A DNA stretch of 16,531 nt from JBBAEA01 sp041656175 (GTDB lineage Bacteria > Myxococcota_A > Bradymonadia > UBA4248): assembly GCA_041656175.1 (NCBI GenBank), contig JBBAEA010000083.1, positions 1 to 16,531 of the forward strand, read 5' to 3'. The position numbers and the translations under genes are program-made. Every line of letters starts with the position of its first letter. Position 1 is the stretch's first letter. The notes beneath the pieces were generated by a model. That model saw nothing but the letters and a program-made list of their open reading frames with translations, was not told where the DNA came from and did no database searches. Positions 7,079 to 13,643 of this stretch are shown here, one piece after another.

Positions 7079-7520
7079 CGCACACCTCTATGCTACCGCC
7101 AGCCTTCTCGATTTTTTCTTTCGCCGACGCACTCACCGCATCAACGATAACCGATAGCTTCTTACTTAACTCGCCGTTCCCTAGAACTTTCACTGCATCG
7201 AAATGACCCTTAATGAGTCCAGACTCGCGCAATTTGACGACATCCACTACATCACCATCATTAAACCTGTTAAGGTCATTAACATTAATGATGGCAACTT
7301 CTTTGGCAAATATATTTCTAAATCCGCGTTTTGGCAAACGACGAATTAAAGGCATTTGACCGCCTTCAAAACCAACAGCGGGCTTTCCACCTGCGCGAGA
7401 CTTTTGTCCCTTTTGACCGCGTCCCGCGGTTTTGCCCCAGCCACTTCCGACACCGCGCCCAACGCGTTTTTTCTTATGTGTAGAGCCCGGTGCGGGGCTA
7501 AGATTACTTAAATCAATCAT
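7071..7520 (-). CDS. rplO: 50S ribosomal protein L15
   Basis: L15 is a large-subunit protein that binds 23S rRNA in late assembly. The 149 residues begin MIDLSNLSPAPGSTHKKKRV and carry the glycine-rich GRGVGSGWGKTAGRGQKGQK and GFEGGQMPLIRRLPKRGF signatures. The C terminus has the conserved hydrophobic domain with a glycine-rich end. The length is usual. Its stop (TAG, 7071-7073) lies inside secY, and it starts 31 nt after the rpmD stop, in the standard spc order. Confidence 0.97.
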   Translation of the reverse strand: MIDLSNLSPAPGSTHKKKRVGRGVGSGWGKTAGRGQKGQKSRAGGKPAVGFEGGQMPLIRRLPKRGFRNIFAKEVAIINVNDLNRFNDGDVVDVVKLRESGLIKGHFDAVKVLGNGELSKKLSVIVDAVSASAKEKIEKAGGSIEVCGG

Positions 7521-7551
7521 TGTCCAACCTCAATACGGTATGCAATAGCCC

Positions 7552-7737
7552 TTAATCTTTAAGAGGCTCAACCTTAACCATGTGCTCAACCTTCCTAATC
7601 ATCCCGCGTATCATCGGTGTATCTTCAACGACAACACTGCTGCGGATTTTGTTTAGCCCGAGGTGTTTGAGCGTACTTTTTTGATTCTCAATGCAGCAAA
7701 TCCCGCTGCGAGTGCGTGTAATTTTTAGCTTGTTCAT
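7552..7737 (-). CDS. rpmD: 50S ribosomal protein L30
   Basis: L30 is a small large-subunit protein. The 61 residues MNKLKITRTRSGIC...LGLNKIRSSVVVEDTP...VEHMVKVEPL show the L30/L7 fold signature with the central LGL-K-R motif. Length and position between rpsE and rplO are standard. rpmD is absent from some lineages, such as Chlamydia as far as I recall, so its presence is mildly informative about affiliation. Confidence 0.95.
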   Translation of the reverse strand: MNKLKITRTRSGICCIENQKSTLKHLGLNKIRSSVVVEDTPMIRGMIRKVEHMVKVEPLKD

Positions 7738-7770
7738 TATCCTACTCCCATCGCCTGCGACTAGCCTGAG

Positions 7771-8262
7771 CTATTGCGGGCTTTTTCCAAGTTTGGCGAG
7801 GTAGCGCTCTCGGCTTTGCATTTTGCGAAGCCCATCGAGGGTAGCTCGTACGAGGTTATGCGGATTAGTCGAACCGATGGCTTTGCATAGCACGTTCTCG
7901 CAACCGACGGCTTCTAGTACTGCACGTACAGCACCACCAGCGATAACGCCAGTTCCCTTAACCGCGGGTCGCATAAAGACTTTAGACGCGCCAAAGCGTC
8001 CAGTTACTTCGTGCGGAATCGTCCCATCCACGATGCTGACCTTAACCATAGAGCGTCTTGCACGCTCAGTTCCCTTGCTAATGGCTTCGGGTACTTCGTT
8101 GGCTTTGCCATGAGCATAGCCAACATGTCCATTGCCATCACCAACTACAACGATAGCACCAAAGCTAAATCGGCGTCCGCCCTTTACAACTTTGGCAACG
8201 CGGTTGATAAATACAACCTTTTCACGCAATTCCGTCCCTTCAGGCACTCGAACTCCAGTCAC
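7771..8262 (-). CDS. rpsE: 30S ribosomal protein S5
   Basis: S5 is a small-subunit protein at the mRNA entry site, involved in decoding fidelity and mRNA unwinding. The 163 residues have the N-terminal double-stranded-RNA-binding-like domain (KVVFINRVAKVVKGGRRFSF, then VVGDGNGHVGYAHGKANEVP) and the C-terminal domain (KGTGVIAGGAVRAVLEAVG, GSTNPHNLVRATLDGL). The start is GTG at 8260-8262, with AAAGGAG upstream. It lies 47 nt after the rplR stop. Confidence 0.97.
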   Translation of the reverse strand: MTGVRVPEGTELREKVVFINRVAKVVKGGRRFSFGAIVVVGDGNGHVGYAHGKANEVPEAISKGTERARRSMVKVSIVDGTIPHEVTGRFGASKVFMRPAVKGTGVIAGGAVRAVLEAVGCENVLCKAIGSTNPHNLVRATLDGLRKMQSRERYLAKLGKSPQ

Positions 8263-8309
8263 TTCTTTACTCCTTTAATATCGCATTGTCTCCAAAAGAG
8301 TACAGATGC

Positions 8310-8681
8310 CTAAAATTCTAAACCCGCTTCACGTGCACCAGCCGCTAGGGCTGCGACGCGACCATGGAAGCTAAAACCATTGCGATCAAACGCAACCTTC
8401 GTGATGGATTTCTCTTTGCAGAGTTTACCAGCCTCTAGCCCGAGAACCTTTGCTTGTTCGACGGGTTTCTTCCCTTCGAGCAAAGGCTTAAGCGAAGGAT
8501 GCAGTGTTGAGAGCGACATTAAAGTGCAGCCCTTACTATCATCGATGAGTTGAACGTAAATTTGTTTATTACTTCGGAACACGCTCAAGCGAGGCCGCTC
8601 GGCGCTTCCTCGCAGTTTACTGCGCACGGCTCTTTTACGACGAAGGCGCAAAGCCGCTTTTTTCTTTGTCATGCAATTCAT
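8310..8681 (-). CDS. rplR: 50S ribosomal protein L18
   Basis: L18 binds 5S rRNA with L5 in the central protuberance. The 123 residues include the basic N terminus (LRLRRKRAVRSKLRG), RPRLSVFRSNKQIYVQLIDD, and the C-terminal VAFDRNGFSFHGRVAALAAGAREAGLEF. Two in-frame ATGs exist three codons apart (8681 and 8672). AAAGGAG is 8 nt from the first and 17 nt from the second, so the first is preferred. Confidence 0.96.
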   Translation of the reverse strand: MNCMTKKKAALRLRRKRAVRSKLRGSAERPRLSVFRSNKQIYVQLIDDSKGCTLMSLSTLHPSLKPLLEGKKPVEQAKVLGLEAGKLCKEKSITKVAFDRNGFSFHGRVAALAAGAREAGLEF

Positions 8682-8703
8682 TGCAAATACTCCTTTGCAC
8701 CAA

Positions 8704-9267
8704 TTATTTAGCAGCCGTCTTTCCGGCCTTACGAACGATTACTTCTTCAGCGTACTTGATGCCTTTACCCTTGTAGGGCTCTGGCGGCCTAAACGAGCGG
8801 ATCTTAGCAGCAACGCGTCCGATAACTTCTTTATCGACGGAGCGTAGAGTAATCTTATTATCCTTGCTAATTTCGCTTGTTACGCTTGCGGGCAATTCGT
8901 AAACGATGGGGTGGCTGTAGCCGAGGTTAAAAATAATCTCATTGGAACCACGCATATCTGCGCGGTATCCCACGCCAATGATTTCGAGTTTACGCTCAAA
9001 ACCCTCGCTTACGCCGATGACCATATTATTAATGAGGGAGCGCACTAGACCAGAGAACATTCTATTCTCGGGATTATTGTCACTAAGCTCAACCCGCACT
9101 TCACCGTCCTGTACAAGGACTTTAACGTTATCTTTAAACTCTTGCTCAAGGCTACCCTTAGGGCCTTTTACGCTAATTTTGTTATTCGCAACCTTAACCT
9201 CAACTCCCTTGGGAATAGTAACGGGAGCTTTTCCGATACGAGATTGCTTAAAGGTATCAACATTCAT
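8704..9267 (-). CDS. rplF: 50S ribosomal protein L6
   Basis: L6 lies near the factor-binding site of the large subunit beside the L7/L12 stalk base. The 187 residues contain SRIGKAPVTIPKGVEV near the N terminus, IGVGYRADMRG in the middle, and the C-terminal signature PEPYKGKGIKYAEEVIVRKAGK. A short extension (MNVDTFKQ) precedes the usual SRIGK start; no later ATG is suitably placed and GAGGAA precedes the chosen ATG, so the extension appears real. It lies 19 nt after rpsH. Confidence 0.97.
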   Translation of the reverse strand: MNVDTFKQSRIGKAPVTIPKGVEVKVANNKISVKGPKGSLEQEFKDNVKVLVQDGEVRVELSDNNPENRMFSGLVRSLINNMVIGVSEGFERKLEIIGVGYRADMRGSNEIIFNLGYSHPIVYELPASVTSEISKDNKITLRSVDKEVIGRVAAKIRSFRPPEPYKGKGIKYAEEVIVRKAGKTAAK

Positions 9268-9286
9268 CTTTAATTCCTCGACAATT

Positions 9287-9676
9287 CTAGTACACCGTGC
9301 AAAGCAGTTCGCCGCCTAAGCGTTTGCTCTTTGCATCAGCTCCGCTCATGAGACCATGAGAAGTTGAAACGATACTTAGACCCATACCGCCCAAAACTTC
9401 GGGGATATTGTTGTGTCTAACATAGACGCGACGCCCTGGTGTGCTTTCGCGTTTAATACATTGAATTACGGGCTCACTCTCGAAGTACTTCAAGCTTACC
9501 TCTGCCCTAGCGTGACCGCTTGTGCTGAGTTGATAGGACTCGATGTAGCCCTCTTCTTGTAGAATGCGTAAAATCTCAGCACGTAGCTTTGAAACCCTAA
9601 CTGTGACGCTTTCGTGTTTAGCGAGTTGGGCGTTGCGGATACGTGTAAGAAAATCTGCAATGGGATCTGTCATCAT
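9287..9676 (-). CDS. rpsH: 30S ribosomal protein S8
   Basis: S8 is a primary 16S rRNA-binding protein that nucleates the central domain; in E. coli it also represses spc-operon translation. The 129 residues match the family length. The N terminus is TDPIADFLTRIRNAQLAKHE, and the C terminus contains GLSIVSTSHGLMSGADAKSKRLGGELLCTVY. Tandem ATG codons (9676, 9673) are both possible; the first is 8 nt from AAGGAGAG. I saw no obvious S8-binding mimic in the 30 nt before the rplE start, where E. coli has one. Confidence 0.97.
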   Translation of the reverse strand: MMTDPIADFLTRIRNAQLAKHESVTVRVSKLRAEILRILQEEGYIESYQLSTSGHARAEVSLKYFESEPVIQCIKRESTPGRRVYVRHNNIPEVLGGMGLSIVSTSHGLMSGADAKSKRLGGELLCTVY

Positions 9677-9701
9677 AACTTTAACTCTCCTTAGATTATC
9701 C

Positions 9702-9887
9702 TTACCAACTAGCCTTTGTTACCCCTGGTAACTCTCCCTTGAGAGCTAGCATTCGGAAACAAATACGACAGAGTCCAAATTTACGCAAATACGCATGCGC
9801 CCGTCCACATTCTCCGCAACGGTTATAGCTTCGTACCGAGAACTTCGGCTTCTTTTGTTGTTTTTGTATTAGTGCCTGACGTGCCAC
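9702..9887 (-). CDS. rpsN: 30S ribosomal protein S14, zinc-binding short form
   Basis: S14 is a late-assembling head protein of the small subunit. At 61 residues, with Cys24, Cys27, Cys40 and Cys43 (CGEC...CRIC), this is the short C+ zinc form, unlike the 101-residue zinc-free form of E. coli. It ends in KGELPGVTKASW, the family signature. It lies 9 nt after rplE and 25 nt before rpsH. Organisms with this form often keep a zinc-free paralog under Zur control; none is in the window. Confidence 0.97.
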   Translation of the reverse strand: MARQALIQKQQKKPKFSVRSYNRCGECGRAHAYLRKFGLCRICFRMLALKGELPGVTKASW

Positions 9888-9896
9888 TCTGTCCTC

Positions 9897-10436
9897 CTAC
9901 TTTCTAAATGGCATACCTAAATGCGTAAGCAAAGCGCGAGCTTCCTCATCGGTCTTAGCTGTACTTACAACACAAATGTTCATCCCGTAGACTTTTTCGA
10001 TCTTGTCGAGCGAGATCTCGGGGAAGATAATGTGTTCTTTAATCCCAAGTGCATAGTTTCCTTTGCCATCGAAGGCTTTCGGACTTACGCCTCTAAAGTC
10101 GCGCACGCGGGGCAAAGCAACATTCATCAATCTATCTAAAAACTCGTACATTCTGCTACTTCGCAGCGTAACCATCACGCCGATAGACATACCTTCGCGT
10201 AATTTAAACGAGGCGATGGATTTTTTCGCCTTGGTTACCACAGCTCTCTGTCCGCAGATTGCACTGATTTCGTTAACGACTACTTCAATAAGCTTAGGAT
10301 TTTGCAACGCATCCCCTAAGCCAACATTAATAACAACTTTCTTAAGACGAGGAATCTCCATTGCATTTGTATAGCCAAACTCTTTCTTGAGTGCTGGAAC
10401 AACCTCGTTTTTATAGCGATTTACTAGCCGAGCCAC
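9897..10436 (-). CDS. rplE: 50S ribosomal protein L5
   Basis: L5 binds 5S rRNA in the central protuberance and contacts the P-site tRNA. Conserved segments include NVGLGDA, GQRAVVTKAKKSIASFKLREG and DFRGVSPKAFDGKGNYALGIKEHIIFPEI-type motifs. I place the start at GTG 10434-10436 (MARLVNRYKNEVV), giving 179 residues, the usual family length, with GGAGG at 5 nt spacing. An ATG four codons upstream (10448) is in frame, but the Shine-Dalgarno sequence would lie inside its own coding sequence and nothing suitable precedes it. Confidence 0.95.
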   Translation of the reverse strand: MARLVNRYKNEVVPALKKEFGYTNAMEIPRLKKVVINVGLGDALQNPKLIEVVVNEISAICGQRAVVTKAKKSIASFKLREGMSIGVMVTLRSSRMYEFLDRLMNVALPRVRDFRGVSPKAFDGKGNYALGIKEHIIFPEISLDKIEKVYGMNICVVSTAKTDEEARALLTHLGMPFRK

Positions 10437-10467
10437 AGACTCCTCCATCTACTTGTTAACTTCGATA

Positions 10468-10842
10468 CTACTCGAAAATCTCACCGGTTTTTTTCGCAAA
10501 ACGCACCTTTCGCGCGTGTTTTGCACCTTCACCCAAACTGGCTAGCGCCTCAGCTTTTGATGCATAAAGCTTTTTATCTTGCCCCATGTATCTTGAGCAA
10601 ACACGAACGCCTCTGTTGAGCTGTTCAGAGTAAAGCGCTACATTCGAGACATGTATGCCACTTTCCTTCTTAATGATGCCTGCCTCTTGTCCGGTGGGGG
10701 AGGCTTTTTTGTGTAGGCTGGCTAGCGCTCGGCCTTCTACAAATACTCGACTAGCATCCTTATCTACCCGCAGAACACGACCTGTCGTGCCGCGATCTTT
10801 ACCAGATAAAATAATAACCTTGTCACCCTTTTTAATCTTCAT
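10468..10842 (-). CDS. rplX: 50S ribosomal protein L24 with an insertion
   Basis: L24 initiates large-subunit assembly and lines the exit tunnel opening. The KOW motif is clear at the N terminus (KKGDKVIILSGKDRGTTGRVLRV), followed by IIKKESGIHVSNVALY. At 124 residues it is about 20 longer than the usual 104. The excess lies near residues 86-110 (MGQDKKLYASKAEALASLGEG region), between the RVCSRY strand and the C-terminal KVRFAKKTGEIFE. The reading frame is intact, so this is a genuine insertion. It lies 11 nt after rplN. Confidence 0.96.
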   Translation of the reverse strand: MKIKKGDKVIILSGKDRGTTGRVLRVDKDASRVFVEGRALASLHKKASPTGQEAGIIKKESGIHVSNVALYSEQLNRGVRVCSRYMGQDKKLYASKAEALASLGEGAKHARKVRFAKKTGEIFE

Positions 10843-10853
10843 CGCACACTCTC

Positions 10854-11222
10854 CTATAACACTTCGGGCGCCAAAGAAATAATGCGCATGTAATTCTTTG
10901 CACGCAATTCGCGAGCAACTGGCCCAAAAATACGCGTTCCGATCGGAGATTTAGCAGCATCGATCAAGACTGCCGCGTTACCATCGAAACGAATATATGT
11001 GCCATCTTTGCGCGCAATTTCTTTAGCTGTGCGAACGATGACTGCATGATGGATATCGCCCTTTTTTACCTTGGTATTGGGGAGCGCATCCTTCACAGAT
11101 ACTACGACTATATCGCCGATTCGCGCGTACTTACGCTTCGAACCACCGATGACTTTAATACATTGTACGACTTTGGCTCCCGAGTTATCCGCAACCGAGA
11201 GCACCGATTGCATTTGAATCAC
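10854..11222 (-). CDS. rplN: 50S ribosomal protein L14
   Basis: L14 is a core large-subunit protein at the interface, contacting 16S rRNA helix 44 and the RsfS silencing factor. The 122 residues are the standard length: MIQMQSVLSVADNSGAKVVQCIKV-type start, RIGDIVVVSVKDALP, and the C-terminal VARELRAKNYMRIISLAPEVL. The start is GTG at 11220-11222, preceded by GAGG. The ATG three codons later would remove the conserved MIQ start. It lies 27 nt after rpsQ. Confidence 0.97.
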   Translation of the reverse strand: MIQMQSVLSVADNSGAKVVQCIKVIGGSKRKYARIGDIVVVSVKDALPNTKVKKGDIHHAVIVRTAKEIARKDGTYIRFDGNAAVLIDAAKSPIGTRIFGPVARELRAKNYMRIISLAPEVL

Positions 11223-11249
11223 GGCTCTTACCTCACCCTTTTATTAGGC

Positions 11250-11528
11250 CTATAACACAGGCGCACGGCGAATAACTTCTTTTAAACGCCAACATTTCAA
11301 TTTCGACAAAGGACGAGTTTCCTCTATCAAAACATGATCACCAATTCGTGCTGTATTCGTCTCATCATGAGCCATAAACTTCGTACGATTCTTGATGTAC
11401 TTCTTATACATGGGATGTAGCACCCTACGCTCTACAACCACAACGATCGACTTATCCATCTTATTGCTAACAACAACGCCAACTCGCGACTTTCGCTTAT
11501 TTTGTTTGCTACCAGATTCTCTTGTCAT
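11250..11528 (-). CDS. rpsQ: 30S ribosomal protein S17
   Basis: S17 is a primary 16S rRNA-binding protein with an OB fold. The 92 residues include RVGVVVSNKMDKSIVVVVERRVLHPMY and the C-terminal GDHVLIEETRPLSKLKCWRLKEVIRRA. Length and position are normal. A short basic N-terminal extension (MTRESGSKQNKRKS) precedes the core. It lies 5 nt after rpmC, consistent with coupled translation. Confidence 0.97.
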   Translation of the reverse strand: MTRESGSKQNKRKSRVGVVVSNKMDKSIVVVVERRVLHPMYKKYIKNRTKFMAHDETNTARIGDHVLIEETRPLSKLKCWRLKEVIRRAPVL

Positions 11529-11533
11529 CTCTA

Positions 11534-11731
11534 CTAACCCTCTAGCTCGCGCTGGCGCAAGACCGTCATAATTCGCGCTATATCCTTGCGTACTTTCAAC
11601 ATCTTTGACGTATCTGTGTCGGCTTGACCCACATACTTCTGCATCTTCATAGCGAAGAGATTCTTCCTATTGGTATCCAAAAGCTCGACGAGCTCAACGT
11701 TGCTCTTCTCACGTATCTCTGACGCTTTCAT
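11534..11731 (-). CDS. rpmC: 50S ribosomal protein L29
   Basis: L29 is a helical protein near the tunnel exit, part of the docking site for trigger factor and SRP. The 65 residues show the two-helix pattern MKASEIREKSNVELVELLDTN and VRKDIARIMTVLRQRELEG. Its ATG overlaps the rplP stop by one base (TAATG), so translation is probably coupled. The length is normal. Confidence 0.96.
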   Translation of the reverse strand: MKASEIREKSNVELVELLDTNRKNLFAMKMQKYVGQADTDTSKMLKVRKDIARIMTVLRQRELEG

Positions 11732-12144
11732 TATATTCGCTCCCGACGCACAAACTTTGTCTTTAAAGGCAACTTAGTCGATGCCAAACGAAAAGCCTCG
11801 CGGGCCACTTCTTCGTTCACACCATCCATTTCGTATAAAATTCTGCCTGGCTTTACTACAGCTACCCAGTACTCTGGATTGCCCTTTCCTTTACCCATTC
11901 GCGTTTCGGCGGGCTTCTCAGATATGGGCTTATCAGGGAATATACGAATCCAAATGTTACCACCACGTTTCGCATATCGTGTCATAGCAACACGAGCTGC
12001 CTCAATTTGCCGCGCCGTAATCCTGCTCGGCTCTAACGCTACTAAACCAAAATCACCAAAAGAGACTTCAGAGCCACGATAGGATTTGCCTCGCATACGG
12101 CCCTTCTGCACTTTTCGCCATTTAACTTTCTTTGGACTTAACAT
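11731..12144 (-). CDS. rplP: 50S ribosomal protein L16
   Basis: L16 is a large-subunit protein next to the A-site tRNA. The 137 residues are standard: MLSPKKVKWRKVQKGRMRGK, RITARQIEAARVAMTRYAKRGG, IRIFPDKPISEKPAETRMGKGKG. The ATG follows CTAGGAG. Unusually, it does not abut rpsC: a 418 bp gap with its own promoter (12253-12281) lies between. It is therefore probably the first gene of a separate transcription unit reading through the spc genes. Confidence 0.97.
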   Translation of the reverse strand: MLSPKKVKWRKVQKGRMRGKSYRGSEVSFGDFGLVALEPSRITARQIEAARVAMTRYAKRGGNIWIRIFPDKPISEKPAETRMGKGKGNPEYWVAVVKPGRILYEMDGVNEEVAREAFRLASTKLPLKTKFVRRERI

Positions 12145-12252
12145 CGCTCGCTCCTAGGCCTGCCAACGCTGGCTGCCTTCAACTATAATCTTCTTAAATT
12201 AACCGTACTTTAGACGAGGCTTCACATACTACAGCCCCCATCAAGGCGCATG

Positions 12253-12281
12253 CTTCTACTCCGAATCTTGCGCCGTGTCAA
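12253..12281 (-). promoter_or_regulatory. Strong sigma-70-type promoter for rplP and downstream genes
   Basis: Minus-strand TTGACA (12276-12281) is a perfect -35 box, followed by exactly 17 bp and TAGAAG (12253-12258), 4 of 6 to TATAAT with the key T, A and A kept. The start site would be near 12246, giving a leader of about 100 nt before the rplP ATG. The location, inside a long gap downstream of a large palindrome and before rplP, supports a true internal promoter. Confidence 0.7.
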
Positions 12282-12395
12282 GCATTATTTCCATACCAAA
12301 GCTCTCGGTGAGCACAACTAACTGCGTAAAACTCACTATAGCCCAAGATGGTTGCCAACAACTCGTTACAGAGGGGGGAGCGCAAGATCACCCGA

Positions 12396-12482
12396 AAAAA
12401 TCGTTAATGAGCGCATTTTATGCTTTGGTTTGGCGAATAGCCAAAACAAAGCATAAAATAACGCGCGAATTAACGCATTTTT
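12396..12482. repeat. 87 bp imperfect palindrome, possible terminator or mobile-element remnant
   Basis: Five pairs of arms are nested: AAAAAT (12396-12401) with ATTTTT (12477-12482); CGTTAAT (12402-12408) with ATTAACG (12469-12475); GCGC (12411-12414) with GCGC (12463-12466); ATTTTATGCTTTG (12415-12427) with CAAAGCATAAAAT (12447-12459); and TTTGGC (12429-12434) with GCCAAA (12440-12445), loop GAATA. That is 36 base pairs interrupted only by one mismatch, a small internal loop, and single-base and 3-base bulges. The base is an A tract facing a T tract, so either strand could give an intrinsic terminator, though the stem is far longer than usual. Confidence 0.8.
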
Positions 12483-12497
12483 GAGGGAAGCTTGCGC

Positions 12498-12519
12498 GCG
12501 GGGGGAAACTTCCCCCCGC
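12498..12519. repeat. GC-rich hairpin downstream of rpsC
   Basis: GCGGGGGGA (12498-12506) pairs with TCCCCCCGC (12511-12519), a 9 bp stem with a 4 nt loop. The minus-strand transcript continues GCGCAAGC, with no U run, so it is not a standard intrinsic terminator by itself. It could protect the 3' end of the rpsJ-rpsC mRNA or work with the adjacent palindrome. Confidence 0.6.
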
Positions 12520-12562
12520 CAAAGCCGAAAAAATAATCAAACGTTTAAAACGTTTTGGGAAA

Positions 12563-13210
12563 CTAGCGGTTGACCGCCAATGGATCGCCAAGTATTTCGC
12601 CCTTGAAGATCCACACCTTGACTCCAATGATCCCGTAAGCCGTCTTTGCTTCGCATGTGCCGTAATCGATGTCGGCGCGCAGGGTGTGCAAGGGAACGCG
12701 CCCCTCGCGGTACCATTCCATGCGGCTCATCTCGGCGCCACCGAGGCGGCCGGAGCAATTGATACGAATGCCCTTAGCACCTTGCTTCATCGCAGCTTGG
12801 ACGGCGCGCTTCATCGCGCGGCGGAAACTTGTGCGATGCTCGAGCTGGCGAGCAATGTTTTCGGCAACGAGAACGGCGTCGGAGTCGGCTTTGCGAAGCT
12901 CTTGGATGTTGAGGAAAACCTCGCTACCACTGATGCGACGCAGCTGCTCTTTAAGTTTTTCGACGTCTTTTCCGTGCTTACCAATCATAACGCCAGGTTT
13001 CATGGTGAATACGCTCACCTTAACCTTGTTAGCGGCTCGCTCAATCTCGATGCGGTTGATGCCAGTCTGATAATATTTCTGCTTGATGAACCTTTTAATG
13101 CGAAGGTCTTCATTCAACCATTTCGCATAATTGCTCTCTTCGTACCATTTCGACGACCAGGTCTTGATCACCCCGAGGCGAAGACCAATAGGATTGCTTT
13201 TCTGACCCAA
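12563..13210 (-). CDS. rpsC: 30S ribosomal protein S3
   Basis: S3 is a small-subunit head protein that lines the mRNA entry tunnel with S4 and S5. The 215 residues show GQKSNPIGLRLGVIKTW at the start, a KH domain with VMIGKHGKDVEKLKEQL, and the C-terminal GRLGGAEMSRMEWYREGRVPLHTLRADIDYG and GVKVWIFKGEI. The start codon is TTG (13208-13210), the family start position, with GGGAGG 5 nt upstream. It follows rplV by 10 nt. Downstream lies the 418 bp gap instead of rplP. Confidence 0.97.
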   Translation of the reverse strand: MGQKSNPIGLRLGVIKTWSSKWYEESNYAKWLNEDLRIKRFIKQKYYQTGINRIEIERAANKVKVSVFTMKPGVMIGKHGKDVEKLKEQLRRISGSEVFLNIQELRKADSDAVLVAENIARQLEHRTSFRRAMKRAVQAAMKQGAKGIRINCSGRLGGAEMSRMEWYREGRVPLHTLRADIDYGTCEAKTAYGIIGVKVWIFKGEILGDPLAVNR

Positions 13211-13220
13211 GGTAACCTCC

Positions 13221-13625
13221 CTATGACTCTATGTTTGTGTAGGCATCCAGTTGGGATGCTTCATCATTATTCAGTTCGAGATGGATATGGCAGGTACGCT
13301 TACGGATGCGGGTTGCTCGCCCTTGGGCGCGCGGTCTGTAGCGTCGAAGTGTCGGACCCTCGTCTACCCAGACGCGGCTAACCCTCAAATCCTCAACATC
13401 CCATCCACCCACGCTCTCCATGTTGGAGAGTGCGGACTCGATTAACTTCTCTACAATTTGCGCACCGCGCTTTTGCGTGAACTTTAGTGTGCTAAGGGCG
13501 GACAAAACGTCCTTGCCCCGAATAAGGTCCACCACAACGCGCGCCTTACGCGGCGCAAGGCGAACCGTCATTGCGCTCACGCGATTGGCGCCACGATGCA
13601 ACTTCTTTAGTGAAGGCTTGCTCAT
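13221..13625 (-). CDS. rplV: 50S ribosomal protein L22
   Basis: L22 has an extended beta hairpin lining the exit tunnel. The 134 residues include RLAPRKARVVVDLIRGKDVLSAL, the core, and the hairpin tip with GPTLRRYRPRAQGRATRIRKRTCHI. The family is about 110 residues in E. coli. The extra residues are at both ends: a basic N-terminal lead (MSKPSLKKLHRGANRVSAM) and a C-terminal tail after HIHLELN. It lies between rpsS (18 nt) and rpsC (10 nt). Confidence 0.97.
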   Translation of the reverse strand: MSKPSLKKLHRGANRVSAMTVRLAPRKARVVVDLIRGKDVLSALSTLKFTQKRGAQIVEKLIESALSNMESVGGWDVEDLRVSRVWVDEGPTLRRYRPRAQGRATRIRKRTCHIHLELNNDEASQLDAYTNIES

Positions 13626-13643
13626 TTTACTTCTCCGTTGCTC

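Larger units (their letters stand above)
12145..12562. other. 418 bp intergenic region between rpsC and rplP
   Basis: No coding frame here looks real. In the direction of transcription it has an AT-rich stretch just after rpsC, a GC-rich hairpin (12498-12519), an 87 bp imperfect palindrome (12396-12482), a short unassigned stretch (12282-12395), a near-consensus promoter (12253-12281), and a leader of about 100 nt to rplP. rpsC and rplP are normally adjacent or overlapping, so this is an inserted control or mobile-derived segment that splits the S10-type cluster. Confidence 0.75.

Noticed and set aside
10437..10448. Longer rplE start at the upstream ATG
   Set aside because: The GGAGG that should serve initiation lies after this ATG; the GTG at 10436 gives the standard 179 residues.
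12162..12173. Small inverted repeat GCCA/TGGC just upstream of the rplP ribosome binding site
   Set aside because: Only a 4 bp stem; expected by chance.
12498..12519. GC-rich hairpin as an intrinsic terminator of the rpsC unit
   Set aside because: No U run follows it on either strand. The neighbouring long palindrome with a terminal T tract is the better terminator candidate.
12686..13381. 231-codon open frame on the plus strand opposite rpsC and rplV
   Set aside because: It spans two certain ribosomal protein genes in antisense and has no recognisable domain; the composition of the real genes keeps it open.
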